A stretch of DNA of 55,642 nt from Oscillospiraceae bacterium (lineage in GTDB: Bacteria; Bacillota; Clostridia; Oscillospirales; Oscillospiraceae), in contig WQXS01000013.1 of the NCBI GenBank assembly GCA_009784725.1, positions 1 through 55,642 of the forward strand. Reading direction: 5' to 3'. Shown in pieces: positions 1 to 9,868 of the stretch (position 1 is the stretch's first letter; each line of letters begins with the position of its first letter). The position numbers were made by a program, and so were the translations under genes. The notes beneath the pieces are model-generated. The model saw only the letters and a list, made by a program, of their open reading frames with translations, was not told the origin of the DNA and did not search any database.

Positions 1-126
1 AGGTTGTCCATGCGGTTATCTAGGTTGTCCATGCGGTTATCTAGGTTGTCCATGCGGTTATCTAGGTTGTCCATGCGGTTATCTAGGTTGTCCATGCGGT
101 TATCTAGGTTGTCCATGCGGTTACTT
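1..126. repeat. 21-bp tandem repeat, six copies, extends past the left edge
   Basis: Five identical 21-base units and a sixth degenerate one (106-126) run head to tail. The unit length equals seven codons, so copy number can change without breaking the leftward frame and each unit adds one coiled-coil heptad. Identity at nucleotide level suggests recent slippage expansion. Confidence 0.9.
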
Positions 127-179
127 AAGTTTTCCTCAAGTTGTGATATTGCTTTTAGAATTTCAGTTGTATTATCCAT
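1..179 (-). CDS. 5' part of a heptad-repeat coiled-coil protein (runs off the left edge)
   Basis: The leftward reading frame opens with ATG at 179 behind a strong AGGAGG-type ribosome site (about 187-193) and stays open to the window edge. It begins MDNTTEILKAISQLEENLSN and then repeats the heptad RMDNLDN at least five times. The regular Met and Leu spacing with Asp, Asn and Arg between predicts a continuous coiled coil. The gene end and function lie outside the window. Similar short proteins with a helical start and a variable coiled-coil tail occur in Firmicutes, but I do not recognise this one. The opposite-strand frame over the same bases, rich in SMRLSRL, has no ribosome site and is judged a shadow. 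Confidence 0.7.
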   Translation of the reverse strand, partial: MDNTTEILKAISQLEENLSNRMDNLDNRMDNLDNRMDNLDNRMDNLDNRMDNLDNRMDN

Positions 180-336
180 GATATTTTCTCCTCCGGTTTA
201 GTATAGGTTGTTTTGAAATTAATGTCAATATTAATCTACTTGAATTTAATCTACTTGAATGTAAAGCGTCTTCGTTTGTTGTTTTACGTATTATATTATG
301 ATATTATATATCTATTATTTATGTTAGTGTGGAAAA

Positions 337-3300
337 GTGAATATGCGAAGAATTAAGCGTGTTGTTTGTGGTTTGTTGTTGCTTTTGATGATATTGGCGA
401 TGCCGGTGTCTGAGGTGACTGTTATGGCGGCGTCGGGTTCTAGCCCAAGTCTGCATATGAATGGCGGTGCGGGCTATATTTTTAATATGATATTTACTAC
501 AAGCGCAGGCAACCAGACGATTGTTTTACCGGGAAACGGCACTGTAGCGGCTGTCTACCCTAACGGAAGTTCGATTGCTATAAACGATCAACTGCTTTAT
601 GTTCTGGTTACTGATACAACCGGAGCTCCAATAGGGACTATTCTTCCCAATGCAATAGGCAGCAGAAGTCAGACTGCTGTACTTCAGGCAGACGGTTCGA
701 TGGGTGCAAACGGCGTTATGGTCGGAAATACAGGAACAATAAATTTCTGGTTTAACGGATTTTCCGGTACCACTCCGCAACCGAGCGCATCTTATATTAT
801 GGCTAATAAAGTATGGCAGAACGCTGACGGTTCACCATTTACAGGCACACCGCCTGATTTAAGCTTTGTGCTGAGCGGAACACCAACTGGCGGCATCCCC
901 GTCTCGGGTATACCAATGCTGCCCGGTGTCCCCGTCCTTGTCCAGGATGGTTCATATACGGTGGAAGAGCCGGGTATACCGGGATTTCAACTTGTGGATG
1001 TCACCTCAAACACCATGCAGACGGACCTACCCGGCAGAGCAGCATCAGCAACTACATCAAACGGCAATTACACAGTTACGTTTACAAATAGAAGTGCTGC
1101 TCACAGCGGAATAATGATTTTGACCGGGGTTAAAAACGGAGATGCCGCTTTTGATGCTGATGTGTTTTTATTTACCGTCACAGATAACAATACAAACCAA
1201 GTTGTATCAACGGGAACCAACGCAGCAAGTACCGGTCCTCCTTATACAGCACCTATTATATTTACACCAATTGTATACACAGAGGCCGATGTCGGAAAAA
1301 CATTTACGTATACAGTACAGGAGATTGCTTCTAATGACCCGAGATGGAGCATTGACACAAACGTATTTACTGTGACAGTCACTCCATATTTATCAGGAAG
1401 CGACATCATAGCAACACCTGTATACTCCCCCACTAATATAATTTTTAACAACACTACCATCCCAACGGGAGCAACCGGTGAATTTTTACCGGTTGCAATA
1501 AAAGAAGTTATCGGTAGTACCGTACTTTTTCAAAATCAATTCAGTTTTGCAATTCTTGATAAAGATGATAACAACCGGGTAGTATCTACCGGCACAAATT
1601 CCAACGGTACACCAAACCCCCTTACAAACAGCAGCACCGCATCCATTACCTTTTCGTCGATTATTTATTCCGATACTGATATCGGTACGACATTTAACTA
1701 TACCCTCGTTGAAACCACCCCTATGAGGAACGGGTGGAGACTACTTATACCCGCCAATCCTCCATCCTATGATTTCACTGTTAGCGTTACAGACGTAAGC
1801 GGAACAATTGTTGCAACACCGGATTATCCTGCCGGAGGTTACGTTTTCGAAAACCAATATATCTCAGGCGGAACGCTGTCACTTGCTGCGCATAAAACAA
1901 CAAGCGGCGGTAATCTTACGGCCGGGCAGTTTCAGTTTCAAGCTTTTGATGAGTTTGGTGTCTGGGCGGCATCGGGGACAAACGATGCCAACGGAAATGT
2001 TTCATTCGGTACAATCAGATATACCAACACTCCCGGGAGCATCGGGTTTCACATGTATACAATTGTGGAAACAACACCATCGGGCGGCGGCTGGACAACA
2101 AGTACAGTCTCTTATCCTGTCCTGGTCCGTGTATCCGACAATGGCAACGGTACAATGACTGTCACTCCGTTTAACTTGAATACCGACAATTTTATTTTCG
2201 TCAATACTTACAACTCTAGCGGTTCGCTTGTCTTAAACGCAACAAAGCGTGCAGTCGGAGGCACACTTGTTGACAATCAATTCCAATTTGCTGTAGTAAA
2301 CGAAAGCGGAGTCACGGTAGCAACAGGCACAAACACGGCAGCAGGAGCCATAACATTCACACCGATTAATTACACACTTAATGACGTCGGATTGCATCAT
2401 TACTCCGTATTTGAAACAAGCCTCGGCACCGGCGGGTGGACTCCAAGCTCGGTCGTTTATCACATTTCCGTTAATGTTGTTGACAACGGCAACGGCACAA
2501 TTACTGCTACACCGGCATACCCCCGCACAGGAATCGTTTTCATAAACACACGTGATTCATTAGGTTCAATAGCTCTTGCCGCAACAAAAACAGTAACCGG
2601 CGCTCCGCTTATCGCAGGACAGTTCAGCTTTGCGGTTTTAGACGAAAACGGCATTACCGTATCTACAGGCACAAATGATGCATCAGGTAATATACTCTTT
2701 TCCGCCATCCCCTACAGGCTTGTTGATACAGGTACACATAATTACACTGTAGTTGAAACAACTCCCGTTGCACCATTCTGGCAGACAGACAATACCGTGT
2801 TTAATATATCAGTGACCGTAACCGATGTAAGTGCAGAAAGGCTTCAGGTAACAGCAAACTATCCTCCGAGCGGAATCTTTTTCTCAAACACCTTTACGCC
2901 CCCCGACCGTATGCTGACGATTTCCAAAACTATCACCGGTTTCCAAGGGTTTAACGTTTTTGACCCGAACAGTATCTCTCCCATCACATTTCTTGTAGTA
3001 GGGGTAAACTCCGCAGGTACCGAAGTATACAGGCAGTCTGTGGCGTTCAACTCAACAAATTTCAAGTGGAGTCCTACATTAAAAAACTATACGGCAATAC
3101 TGCACAATTTACCCGTCGGGACTTATTTTGTATATGAAAGAGGCGGTTTTGCACCCGGATATACCAATAATCATAACCCGCCGCAATCGGCAAATGTAAC
3201 CAATACTGTACCTGCAGCTATCGCTTTTGCCAACATATATAAACGCACACCCGTTCCTCCCGAAATCCACCCGGCTGTTACGGTTAACAAAACATTTCAC

Positions 3301-3711
3301 GGATTAAGGGATATCGAAATACCGTCAGGTTTCAGGATTAACATTACCGGTCCCGGAGGATTCAGCCAATCCCTCAGCTTAAGTGATGCAATGTCAAGCA
3401 CAGGCGGTCTGTTTACCGGTCTTGCTCCCGGAACATATACCATCACCGAGCAAAACAGCACGGTTACCGGTTTTGTAAATTATGTAAGTGTCAACAATCA
3501 AAGACTAACACTCCCGTATACATTCCAAATCAGTGAGACATCCGCTCATATCGTGCTGACTATTGATAATAATTACGTTAAACCTGATAAAGCTCCCCAG
3601 ACGGGTGTCAGCCGCAATGTATTCCTGCCGGTATTGCTCCTTTTACTAAGTGCTGTTTGTATAACCGGAGCTGAAATATATCGCAGATATATAAAACGTC
3701 TGCAGCCATAA
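337..3711 (+). CDS. Cell-surface pilin-like protein with Spy0128-type repeats and sortase-like tail
   Basis: The 1,124-residue product starts with a signal peptide (charged start, Leu-rich core, cleavage likely after VMAA near residue 32). A unique N-terminal region (to about 250) is followed by five tandem repeats of about 115-120 residues between residues 253 and 853. Each opens with a beta-strand and Lys (ATK or similar), has a FQFAVxDE/STGTN core and a YTVVETTP strand, as in streptococcal pilin isopeptide domains (Spy0128/FctA). Two further beta-sandwich-like units follow. The tail has APQTG, a hydrophobic helix and a basic end (RRYIKRLQP), so wall anchoring by a sortase is likely although Leu of LPxTG is Ala. 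Isopeptide bonds are inferred. Start is GTG at 337; ATG at 343 is equally possible. No sortase gene is in the window. Confidence 0.85.
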   Translation: MNMRRIKRVVCGLLLLLMILAMPVSEVTVMAASGSSPSLHMNGGAGYIFNMIFTTSAGNQTIVLPGNGTVAAVYPNGSSIAINDQLLYVLVTDTTGAPIGTILPNAIGSRSQTAVLQADGSMGANGVMVGNTGTINFWFNGFSGTTPQPSASYIMANKVWQNADGSPFTGTPPDLSFVLSGTPTGGIPVSGIPMLPGVPVLVQDGSYTVEEPGIPGFQLVDVTSNTMQTDLPGRAASATTSNGNYTVTFTNRSAAHSGIMILTGVKNGDAAFDADVFLFTVTDNNTNQVVSTGTNAASTGPPYTAPIIFTPIVYTEADVGKTFTYTVQEIASNDPRWSIDTNVFTVTVTPYLSGSDIIATPVYSPTNIIFNNTTIPTGATGEFLPVAIKEVIGSTVLFQNQFSFAILDKDDNNRVVSTGTNSNGTPNPLTNSSTASITFSSIIYSDTDIGTTFNYTLVETTPMRNGWRLLIPANPPSYDFTVSVTDVSGTIVATPDYPAGGYVFENQYISGGTLSLAAHKTTSGGNLTAGQFQFQAFDEFGVWAASGTNDANGNVSFGTIRYTNTPGSIGFHMYTIVETTPSGGGWTTSTVSYPVLVRVSDNGNGTMTVTPFNLNTDNFIFVNTYNSSGSLVLNATKRAVGGTLVDNQFQFAVVNESGVTVATGTNTAAGAITFTPINYTLNDVGLHHYSVFETSLGTGGWTPSSVVYHISVNVVDNGNGTITATPAYPRTGIVFINTRDSLGSIALAATKTVTGAPLIAGQFSFAVLDENGITVSTGTNDASGNILFSAIPYRLVDTGTHNYTVVETTPVAPFWQTDNTVFNISVTVTDVSAERLQVTANYPPSGIFFSNTFTPPDRMLTISKTITGFQGFNVFDPNSISPITFLVVGVNSAGTEVYRQSVAFNSTNFKWSPTLKNYTAILHNLPVGTYFVYERGGFAPGYTNNHNPPQSANVTNTVPAAIAFANIYKRTPVPPEIHPAVTVNKTFHGLRDIEIPSGFRINITGPGGFSQSLSLSDAMSSTGGLFTGLAPGTYTITEQNSTVTGFVNYVSVNNQRLTLPYTFQISETSAHIVLTIDNNYVKPDKAPQTGVSRNVFLPVLLLLLSAVCITGAEIYRRYIKRLQP

Positions 3712-3732
3712 TATTTAACTTCACAACCGGTG

Positions 3733-3780
3733 GGGATGGGGTTTGCTTTTTACCTCATCCCTTTTTGCCCCATCCCTTTT
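3733..3780 (+). terminator. Rho-independent terminator after the surface protein gene
   Basis: GGGATGGGG at 3733-3741 can pair with CCTCATCCC at 3753-3761 (one G-U pair), followed by a T run, or perfectly with CCCCATCCC at 3768-3776 followed by TTTT. Two alternative hairpins share one left arm. Confidence 0.7.
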
Positions 3781-3855
3781 ACCGCATTTCTTTTATCTCA
3801 TTTTTTTATCTCGCTTGCACATCATTCATTTGCACCTCATTCATAGTTTGTTTAA

Positions 3856-3884
3856 TTGTTTTTTGCATACCTTTGTGATATAAT
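3856..3884 (+). promoter_or_regulatory. Sigma-A type promoter for secA
   Basis: TTGTTT at 3856-3861 and a perfect TATAAT at 3879-3884 are separated by 17 bases, about 50 bases before the secA start. The ribosome site GAAAGG lies just before ATG 3933. Confidence 0.7.
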
Positions 3885-3932
3885 TTTTAGTTGGTTGATG
3901 ACTATGAAATCACATTTTGAAAGGTTAATACA

Positions 3933-6719
3933 ATGATTGGTAAGGTTTTTTCCAAGGTTTTCGGGACACATAATGACAGGGAGCTTAAATCTCTTGCTCC
4001 CATTATTGATAAAATTGAAGCTCTTGAGGATGAATACCGCAGTCTTTCCGATGAAGCTTTAAAGGCTAAAACCATAGAGTTTAAAGAGCGTCTGCAGGAT
4101 GGTGAGACGCTTGATGATATTTTGCCCGAGGCATTTGCTGCTTCAAGGGAGGCATCCGACCGTGTGCTCGGGATGCGCCCCTTCCATGTTCAGCTTATAG
4201 GCGGGCTTGTTCTGCATCAGGGGCGGATTGCCGAAATGAAAACCGGTGAGGGTAAAACCCTTGTCGCAGTTATGCCTGCATATCTCAACGCACTAAGCGG
4301 CGAAGGCGTACATGTCGTTACCGTCAACGATTACCTTGCAAGGCGTGACAGTGAGTGGATGGGTAAGGTTCACCGTTTTATGGGTCTGACTGTCGGGCTT
4401 ATTGTCCACGGTCTGACAAACGACGAAAGACGCGCGGCATATGCATCCGATATTACATACGGCACAAACAACGAGCTTGGTTTTGATTATCTTCGTGACA
4501 ACATGGCACTTTACAAACGTGATATGGTTCAGCGTGACCATGTATTTGCAATCGTTGACGAGGTTGACTCAATATTAATCGACGAAGCCCGCACTCCGCT
4601 TATAATTTCCGGACAGGGTGCGGAGTCGACAGAGCTTTATACAAAAGTAAACGAGTTTGTGCTTAAGCTGAAAAAAGCTGTTTACGCCTCAATCGATGAA
4701 AAAGCTCAGGAGGACGAAGAGCTTGACGCCGATTATGTCATTGACGAAAAAGCAAAAACAGCAACCCTTTCGGCAAAAGGTATCAAAAAAGCAGAGTCAT
4801 ACTTTAATCTTGAAAACCTTGCAGACCTCGAAAACAGCACTCTTTCACATCATATCAATCAGGCTCTGAAGGCATACGGGACAATGCAGCGTGATGTCGA
4901 TTATGTCGTTAAAGACGGTGAGGTCATAATTGTCGACGAGTTTACGGGCCGTCTTATGATAGGAAGGCGTTATTCCGAAGGCCTGCACCAGGCAATCGAA
5001 GCAAAAGAACGTGTTGAAGTTGCAAGAGAGAGTAAAACCCTCGCAACAATCACATTTCAGAATTATTTCCGCCTGTACGGAAAATTATCGGGAATGACGG
5101 GTACGGCACTCACGGAAGCCGAAGAGTTCGGTGCAATCTACAAGCTTGATATTATCGAAATACCGACAAACCGCCCGCTTATCCGTATCGACAACCCCGA
5201 TGTTATCTATAAAAACGAAAACGGCAAGTACAGAGCGATTATTAATCAGATAGAAGAATGCAACAAAAAAGGTCAGCCGGTACTGGTCGGTACCGTTTCT
5301 ATCGAAATGAGTGAGCTGCTTGCTTCAATGCTCAAAAAGCGCGGTGTTCCGCATAATGTTTTAAACGCAAAGCATCATGAAAAGGAAGCCGAAATTGTCG
5401 CACAGGCAGGTAAGGTCGGTGCTGTAACCATTGCAACAAACATGGCAGGACGCGGAACCGATATCGTTCTCGGCGGTAATCCCGAATATCTTGCAAAGCA
5501 TGACATGAAAAAAGCCGGTTTGTCCGAGGAAATGATTAACGAAGCAACAGGTTTTGCCGAAACCGACGATGAGGAAATTGTAAACGCACGTAAAATGTTT
5601 GCGGAAAACCTCGATAAACACCGTAAGGTCACATCTGTCGAAGCCGATAAGGTCAGAGAAACAGGCGGATTATTTATACTCGGAACGGAAAGGCACGAGG
5701 CCCGCCGTATCGATAATCAGCTCAGAGGCCGTGCAGGCAGACAGGGCGACCCCGGTGAAACAAGATTTTATATATCGCTGACAGATGATATCATGCGGCT
5801 TTTCGGCTCGGAGCGAATAATGGGAATGATGGAGGCTCTCGGTCTTGAAGAGGATATGCCCATTGATAAAAAAATGCTGTCAAACGCAATCGAATCCGCC
5901 CAGCGCAGAGTCGAAAGCAGAAACTTCCAGTCAAGAAAAAGCGTCCTTGAATACGACGATGTCATGAATACCCAGCGTACAATCGTTTACAACCAAAGAA
6001 GAAAGGTTCTCGACGGCGAGGATATAACCGGAAATATCGAAACCATGATTTCCGAAACTATCGAAACCACAGTAAATGCAGGCTTCGGTGAGCTAAGTAT
6101 TATTAAAGAACGTGCAGACTTAAAAGATTTGCTCCTGCCGCTTGAAGTTTTATTCCTGCAAAAGGGTGAAGTAAAACTGCCGGCAGACGGGTTTGATAAA
6201 GAAACTCTTGAGGAGCTTTTAACGGAAAAAGCAACCGTTGTATACAAAGCAAGAGAAACCGGGTTCGGTTATGCACCGGGAAGTGATGTTCCGCTGATGC
6301 GTGAGCTTGAGCGTGTTATTATGCTCCGTGTTGTCGACGAATTCTGGATGGACCATATCGATGCAATGGAAAGCCTGCGTGACAGTGTGCGCCTTCGTGC
6401 ATACGCACAGACAAACCCGGTTGATGAATATAAACGAGAAGGCTTTGATATGTTCGAGGAAATGATCGGCGGTATTAAAGAGGAGGTTGTCAGGCGTATA
6501 TTCACTGTGCGCATCAGAAAGGATGAATCCCTTGAGCGCCGGGGTGTTGCACGAAACTTCCTTGCTTCTGCACAAAATGCCGGCGGTGATGCTTCGATCA
6601 AAAGGCAGCCTGTTAAAAAAGGTCAGAAAATCGGACGTAACGACCCATGCCCCTGCGGCAAAAAACGCCCGAACGGCCTTCCGATGAAATTTAAAGACTG
6701 CTGCGGCAGAAATGCATAA
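3933..6719 (+). CDS. secA: Preprotein translocase ATPase SecA
   Basis: SecA is the motor that drives unfolded preproteins through SecYEG at the inner face of the membrane. The 928-residue product has normal family length. Walker A (MKTGEGKT) is at about 102-109, the DEAD-type motif is seen as [15 protein letters not shown] near 209, and the nucleotide-binding-fold 2 motifs ([37 protein letters not shown]-like) follow. The extreme C-terminus has the zinc-binding SEC-C tail [11 protein letters not shown]. The gene has its own promoter and is followed by a short repeat and then pgeF. Confidence 0.98.
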   Translation: MIGKVFSKVFGTHNDRELKSLAPIIDKIEALEDEYRSLSDEALKAKTIEFKERLQDGETLDDILPEAFAASREASDRVLGMRPFHVQLIGGLVLHQGRIAEMKTGEGKTLVAVMPAYLNALSGEGVHVVTVNDYLARRDSEWMGKVHRFMGLTVGLIVHGLTNDERRAAYASDITYGTNNELGFDYLRDNMALYKRDMVQRDHVFAIVDEVDSILIDEARTPLIISGQGAESTELYTKVNEFVLKLKKAVYASIDEKAQEDEELDADYVIDEKAKTATLSAKGIKKAESYFNLENLADLENSTLSHHINQALKAYGTMQRDVDYVVKDGEVIIVDEFTGRLMIGRRYSEGLHQAIEAKERVEVARESKTLATITFQNYFRLYGKLSGMTGTALTEAEEFGAIYKLDIIEIPTNRPLIRIDNPDVIYKNENGKYRAIINQIEECNKKGQPVLVGTVSIEMSELLASMLKKRGVPHNVLNAKHHEKEAEIVAQAGKVGAVTIATNMAGRGTDIVLGGNPEYLAKHDMKKAGLSEEMINEATGFAETDDEEIVNARKMFAENLDKHRKVTSVEADKVRETGGLFILGTERHEARRIDNQLRGRAGRQGDPGETRFYISLTDDIMRLFGSERIMGMMEALGLEEDMPIDKKMLSNAIESAQRRVESRNFQSRKSVLEYDDVMNTQRTIVYNQRRKVLDGEDITGNIETMISETIETTVNAGFGELSIIKERADLKDLLLPLEVLFLQKGEVKLPADGFDKETLEELLTEKATVVYKARETGFGYAPGSDVPLMRELERVIMLRVVDEFWMDHIDAMESLRDSVRLRAYAQTNPVDEYKREGFDMFEEMIGGIKEEVVRRIFTVRIRKDESLERRGVARNFLASAQNAGGDASIKRQPVKKGQKIGRNDPCPCGKKRPNGLPMKFKDCCGRNA

Positions 6720-6720
6720 A

Positions 6721-6750
6721 TAGGGCTTAGGGCTTAGAACTTAGGGCTTA
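6721..6750. repeat. Short direct repeats of TTAGGGC type after secA
   Basis: The 30 bases right after the secA stop consist of TAGGGCT, TAGGGCT, TAGAACT, TAGGGCT in a row. This is a 7-base tandem array with one degenerate unit. No hairpin or T run is present, so it is not a terminator by appearance. Confidence 0.6.
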
Positions 6751-6808
6751 AAGTAAATTTTATAACAGGAGTTTCTGCAGATAATATTTGCAGTCCGTTT
6801 TAAGGTAC

Positions 6809-7600
6809 ATGAGTTTTGATATAAATAAAAAAGACGGTGTTGTGTTTATGACATCACCCGATATAAGTACAACCCATGCTTTCACCACAAGACTCGGCGG
6901 TGTCAGCAGCAGTATATATAAGTCTTTGAATCTGGCTCAAAAAGCCGGTGATGACATGGAAAATGTCAGAGCTAACTATAAATGTCTTTGCGATGCTCTC
7001 GGGATTTCCACAGATGCTATAGTCTGCTCCACCCAGGTACACGGCACAGATGTCCGTATCGTAACAAAAGACGACTGCGGCAAATTGTTTCAGCCAAATC
7101 CGCATAAAACCGACGGACTTATTACCCAAACCCCCGGTGCTGCCGTTCTGGTCTTTACAGCCGACTGCGTTCCGATACTTCTCTACGACCCCGTCAAAAA
7201 AGCCGCAGGAGCCGTCCACGCAGGCTGGCGAGGCACCACCTCGGATATCGCCGGCATCACCGTTAATAAAATGGTCAGCACTTTCGGCTGTTCCCCTGCC
7301 GACATCATTGCCGCCATAGGCCCTTGCATTTCAAAATGCTGTTTTGAAACAGACAGTGACGTAGCCGATGCACTTACGGCAGCATTGGGTGAGAGTGCCG
7401 CTGGGTGCAGAGCGCAAAAAGGCAGCAAATACATGATTGATTTAAAAGAAACCAACCGTATCCTTTTATCAAGAGCAGGAGTTACAAAAATCTCCGTTTC
7501 CGGTGAATGCACATCATGTCTTTCGGATAAATACTGGTCACACAGAAAGACCCGCGGAGAGCGAGGCACACAGGCAGCTCTTATTCAAGTTGACAACTGA
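6809..7600 (+). CDS. pgeF: Peptidoglycan editing factor / multicopper-oxidase-fold protein (DUF152, YlmD/YfiH)
   Basis: About 263 residues with the whole DUF152 pattern: THAFTTRLGGVS near the start, the TQVHGTDV strand, DGLITQTPGAAVLVFTADC-type metal/active-site region, HAGWRGT, and IGPCISKCCFE. The family includes the E. coli YfiH/PgeF purine nucleosidase-like or editing enzyme that removes wrongly incorporated amino acids from peptidoglycan precursors, and laccase-fold purine nucleoside phosphorylases. The ATG at 6809 has AAGG close by; a TTG at 6788 would add seven residues, with AGGAG too far upstream. It lies 10 bases before the following lipoprotein gene, so the two are probably co-transcribed. 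Confidence 0.88.
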   Translation: MSFDINKKDGVVFMTSPDISTTHAFTTRLGGVSSSIYKSLNLAQKAGDDMENVRANYKCLCDALGISTDAIVCSTQVHGTDVRIVTKDDCGKLFQPNPHKTDGLITQTPGAAVLVFTADCVPILLYDPVKKAAGAVHAGWRGTTSDIAGITVNKMVSTFGCSPADIIAAIGPCISKCCFETDSDVADALTAALGESAAGCRAQKGSKYMIDLKETNRILLSRAGVTKISVSGECTSCLSDKYWSHRKTRGERGTQAALIQVDN

Positions 7601-7610
7601 GGAATATCTT

Positions 7611-9254
7611 ATGCGATACCGGTTTTTACGATTTTTCATATTAACATTACTTTTGCCTGCGGTTTTCCTTACGGGATGCTGGGTGCCTTACCGTACAAAT
7701 TTAATTTCCCAAATCACCCCCGAACCGGTTGCTGTAATCCCTCTTCCCGAGCCCGAAGACCCGGGTCCCATTGAAAACCCGAGACTCAGCCGTTTTACAC
7801 TGCGTTATGAAACAGGCTTTACAATGAATCCGGTTATCGCAATCAACCGTGATAACATAGCACTCACATCACTTTTATACGAAAGCCTTTTTATTCTTGA
7901 CGATGACCTTACAGCCGTACCGCTCCTATGCGAGGACTGGTTTTCCGAGGATAATGTCACTTTTTTCATCAACATTATGCCCGGTATCGAAATGCACGAC
8001 GGCACACAGCTTACAGCCGACGATGTCGCTTATTCAATAAGACAGGCAATGAACCATCAGCGAAGCAGGTTCAGAAATAAACTCAGAACCATCGAAAGCG
8101 TAACCTCCGATGGTGAGCTGACCGTCACAATTACGGTCGATTCCCCCAATGCACGCTTCACACGTCTGCTCGATATGCCTATTATTAAAAACGGCTCCAT
8201 GGATTTACGCATACCGCCCGGTACCGGCCCATATATCTTCCCTCATGACGAAGCAATGATGCTCAACCGATTTATCGGGTACAGGCATTTCAGCGAGCTT
8301 CCCTTGTCAATCATACATCTTGTCGAGTGCAGTGACAGTGATTTGACCCGGTTATTTGACAGCGGTGAGCTCAGCCTTATATGGGATGACCCCGGCGGAG
8401 CTTTTGACATAAGGCTTAACCGCTCGCACGAGCCCCGTCTTTACAACACAACCGCCATCCAGTATCTTGGTTTTAACACAAATTCATATGCCCTTAGAAA
8501 CCCTGATGTCAGGCGCGCAATCGGCTGTGCAATCGACCGGCAGTATATTGTCGATAATATTATGAATGTTCCCAGAACCGGCCAGTCTGTGCCTTCACCG
8601 GTAGCAATATCACCTGTTTTCGATATGTACGACCCCGCCTGGGAGCTGCGCGGAGACCTTCTTAGTGAAATGGGGTTTCTTCTGGAACGTGCGGGTCTTC
8701 AGGATTATTTCAGTGATTCATTTTTGGCAATGCCCGACGGTGCCGGCGGTTACAGAAGATTTTCGCTTAACTTCATCGTAAATATCGAAAACTCCCATAA
8801 GCTCGCAGCCGCAACACTAATCGCCGATAACTTGCGTCAGTTCGGATTTGATGTTAATATCCGTTTAATGCAATGGAGCGAATTTTTGTCCGCATTGGAT
8901 AAAGGCGAGTTTGACATGTACTACGGTGAGACCATGCTCGGTGCCGACTTCGATTTTTCCCCGCTTCTTCTCCCCGGTGAGCAAAACCTTAATTTCGGAA
9001 ACACGGGAAATACTGCATTTCGTCCCTACATTAACAGCTTTCTCGCTGCGGAAACCCAAGATGCGGTCAGCTTCAGCGGAGAGCAGTTAAACCTCCAGAT
9101 AACACAAAACGCACCCTTTGTCCCGATTTTATACAAACGATATGCAATCTATTCCCATATGGGTGTTATCACGGGAGCATCCCCAAGTCAATCCGGTGTT
9201 TTTAACAACTTCCACGAATGGACAATAGATTTAAACGCACAACTGGTCAATTAA
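7611..9254 (+). CDS. Solute-binding lipoprotein, ABC transporter family 5 (peptide-type)
   Basis: A 547-residue extracellular lipoprotein. The start is ATG 7611 behind TGAGGA; a longer in-frame reading from 7503 would overlap pgeF and lacks a signal. MRYRFLRFF then a hydrophobic core end in the lipobox LTGC (Cys near residue 24). Typical SBP_bac_5 motifs follow: LLYESLFILDDD, DGTQLTADDVAYSIRQAM, GTGPYIF, and NPDVRRAIGCAIDRQYI. Such proteins bind oligopeptides or similar ligands for an ABC importer, but no permease or ATPase lies beside it, so its partner is elsewhere or it acts as an orphan receptor. Placed between pgeF and cdd in a rightward string. Confidence 0.88.
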   Translation: MRYRFLRFFILTLLLPAVFLTGCWVPYRTNLISQITPEPVAVIPLPEPEDPGPIENPRLSRFTLRYETGFTMNPVIAINRDNIALTSLLYESLFILDDDLTAVPLLCEDWFSEDNVTFFINIMPGIEMHDGTQLTADDVAYSIRQAMNHQRSRFRNKLRTIESVTSDGELTVTITVDSPNARFTRLLDMPIIKNGSMDLRIPPGTGPYIFPHDEAMMLNRFIGYRHFSELPLSIIHLVECSDSDLTRLFDSGELSLIWDDPGGAFDIRLNRSHEPRLYNTTAIQYLGFNTNSYALRNPDVRRAIGCAIDRQYIVDNIMNVPRTGQSVPSPVAISPVFDMYDPAWELRGDLLSEMGFLLERAGLQDYFSDSFLAMPDGAGGYRRFSLNFIVNIENSHKLAAATLIADNLRQFGFDVNIRLMQWSEFLSALDKGEFDMYYGETMLGADFDFSPLLLPGEQNLNFGNTGNTAFRPYINSFLAAETQDAVSFSGEQLNLQITQNAPFVPILYKRYAIYSHMGVITGASPSQSGVFNNFHEWTIDLNAQLVN

Positions 9255-9312
9255 TAATTTTTGTAAGTATATTTTAAATTATCAACAAGCTGCTTAAAAG
9301 GAGGCAATATCA

Positions 9313-9705
9313 ATGACAGACAAAAGATTACTGGAATCAGCGGCAGACGCAATGGAAAATTCCTATTCACCGTATTCCCGCGATAAAAAAGGCGCAGCGG
9401 TTGAATGTGCCGACGGTACTGTTTTTACAGGCTGTGTCATCGAAAACATAGCACTCGGTTCAACAATATGCGCAGAAGCCGCAGCCGTAGCAGCAGCAGT
9501 TTCGGCAGGTCACCGTAACTTTAAACGCATTGCCATGATATCCGAGGGAAATTCCTACAGCCTTCCCTGCGGTAACTGCCGTCAGCTGCTCAGTGAGTTT
9601 TCTCCGCAGATTGAAGTACTCTGCGCCCGTGCATCCGACGGACGTTATGTCAGCTATTCGCTCACTTCTCTTTTCCCGATGCCCTTATCCTCCATCGAAG
9701 GGTAG
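9313..9705 (+). CDS. cdd: Cytidine deaminase (first copy)
   Basis: A 130-residue zinc deaminase that converts cytidine or deoxycytidine to the uridine forms. The catalytic signature is intact: CAEAAAV (Cys ligand, Glu proton shuttle) and PCGNCRQLL (two Cys ligands). A strong AAAGGAGG site precedes ATG 9313. Its product would feed the uridine phosphorylase encoded at 32 kb. It differs clearly from the second cytidine deaminase at 12387. Just at its stop, TCGAAGGGTAGCA and TCGACGGGTAGCA (9695-9720) form a 13-base direct repeat. Confidence 0.9.
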   Translation: MTDKRLLESAADAMENSYSPYSRDKKGAAVECADGTVFTGCVIENIALGSTICAEAAAVAAAVSAGHRNFKRIAMISEGNSYSLPCGNCRQLLSEFSPQIEVLCARASDGRYVSYSLTSLFPMPLSSIEG

Positions 9706-9789
9706 CATCGACGGGTAGCATCACGGGCAATATATCGGGCAGTTAATTTTATTAATAAAAAATATATGTAAAAATATATGTAATTTCTC

Positions 9790-9817
9790 TTTACTCTTTT
9801 TTGTTATTTGTTATAAT
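9790..9817 (+). promoter_or_regulatory. Likely promoter for the ireB gene
   Basis: A perfect TATAAT lies at 9812-9817 with a weak TTTACT 16 bases upstream. AT-rich direct repeats (AAAATATATGTA twice) precede it at about 9760-9785 and may serve as an UP-like element. Confidence 0.5.
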
Positions 9818-9868
9818 AGAACTTGATAATTGCAGATATAAATTCGTTTAATTCAGGGGGGCTTTTTT

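Noticed and set aside
1-126. CRISPR array
   Set aside because: Units are contiguous with no spacers. The same holds for the 36-bp units at 42376-42513.
4-201. Rightward frame encoding repeated SMRLSRL at the left edge
   Set aside because: It is the complement of the 21-bp repeats. The leftward frame has a strong ribosome site and a sensible coiled-coil product; the rightward one has neither.
7503-7610. Longer start for the solute-binding lipoprotein
   Set aside because: It overlaps pgeF in another frame and would bury the lipoprotein signal peptide, which begins at 7611.
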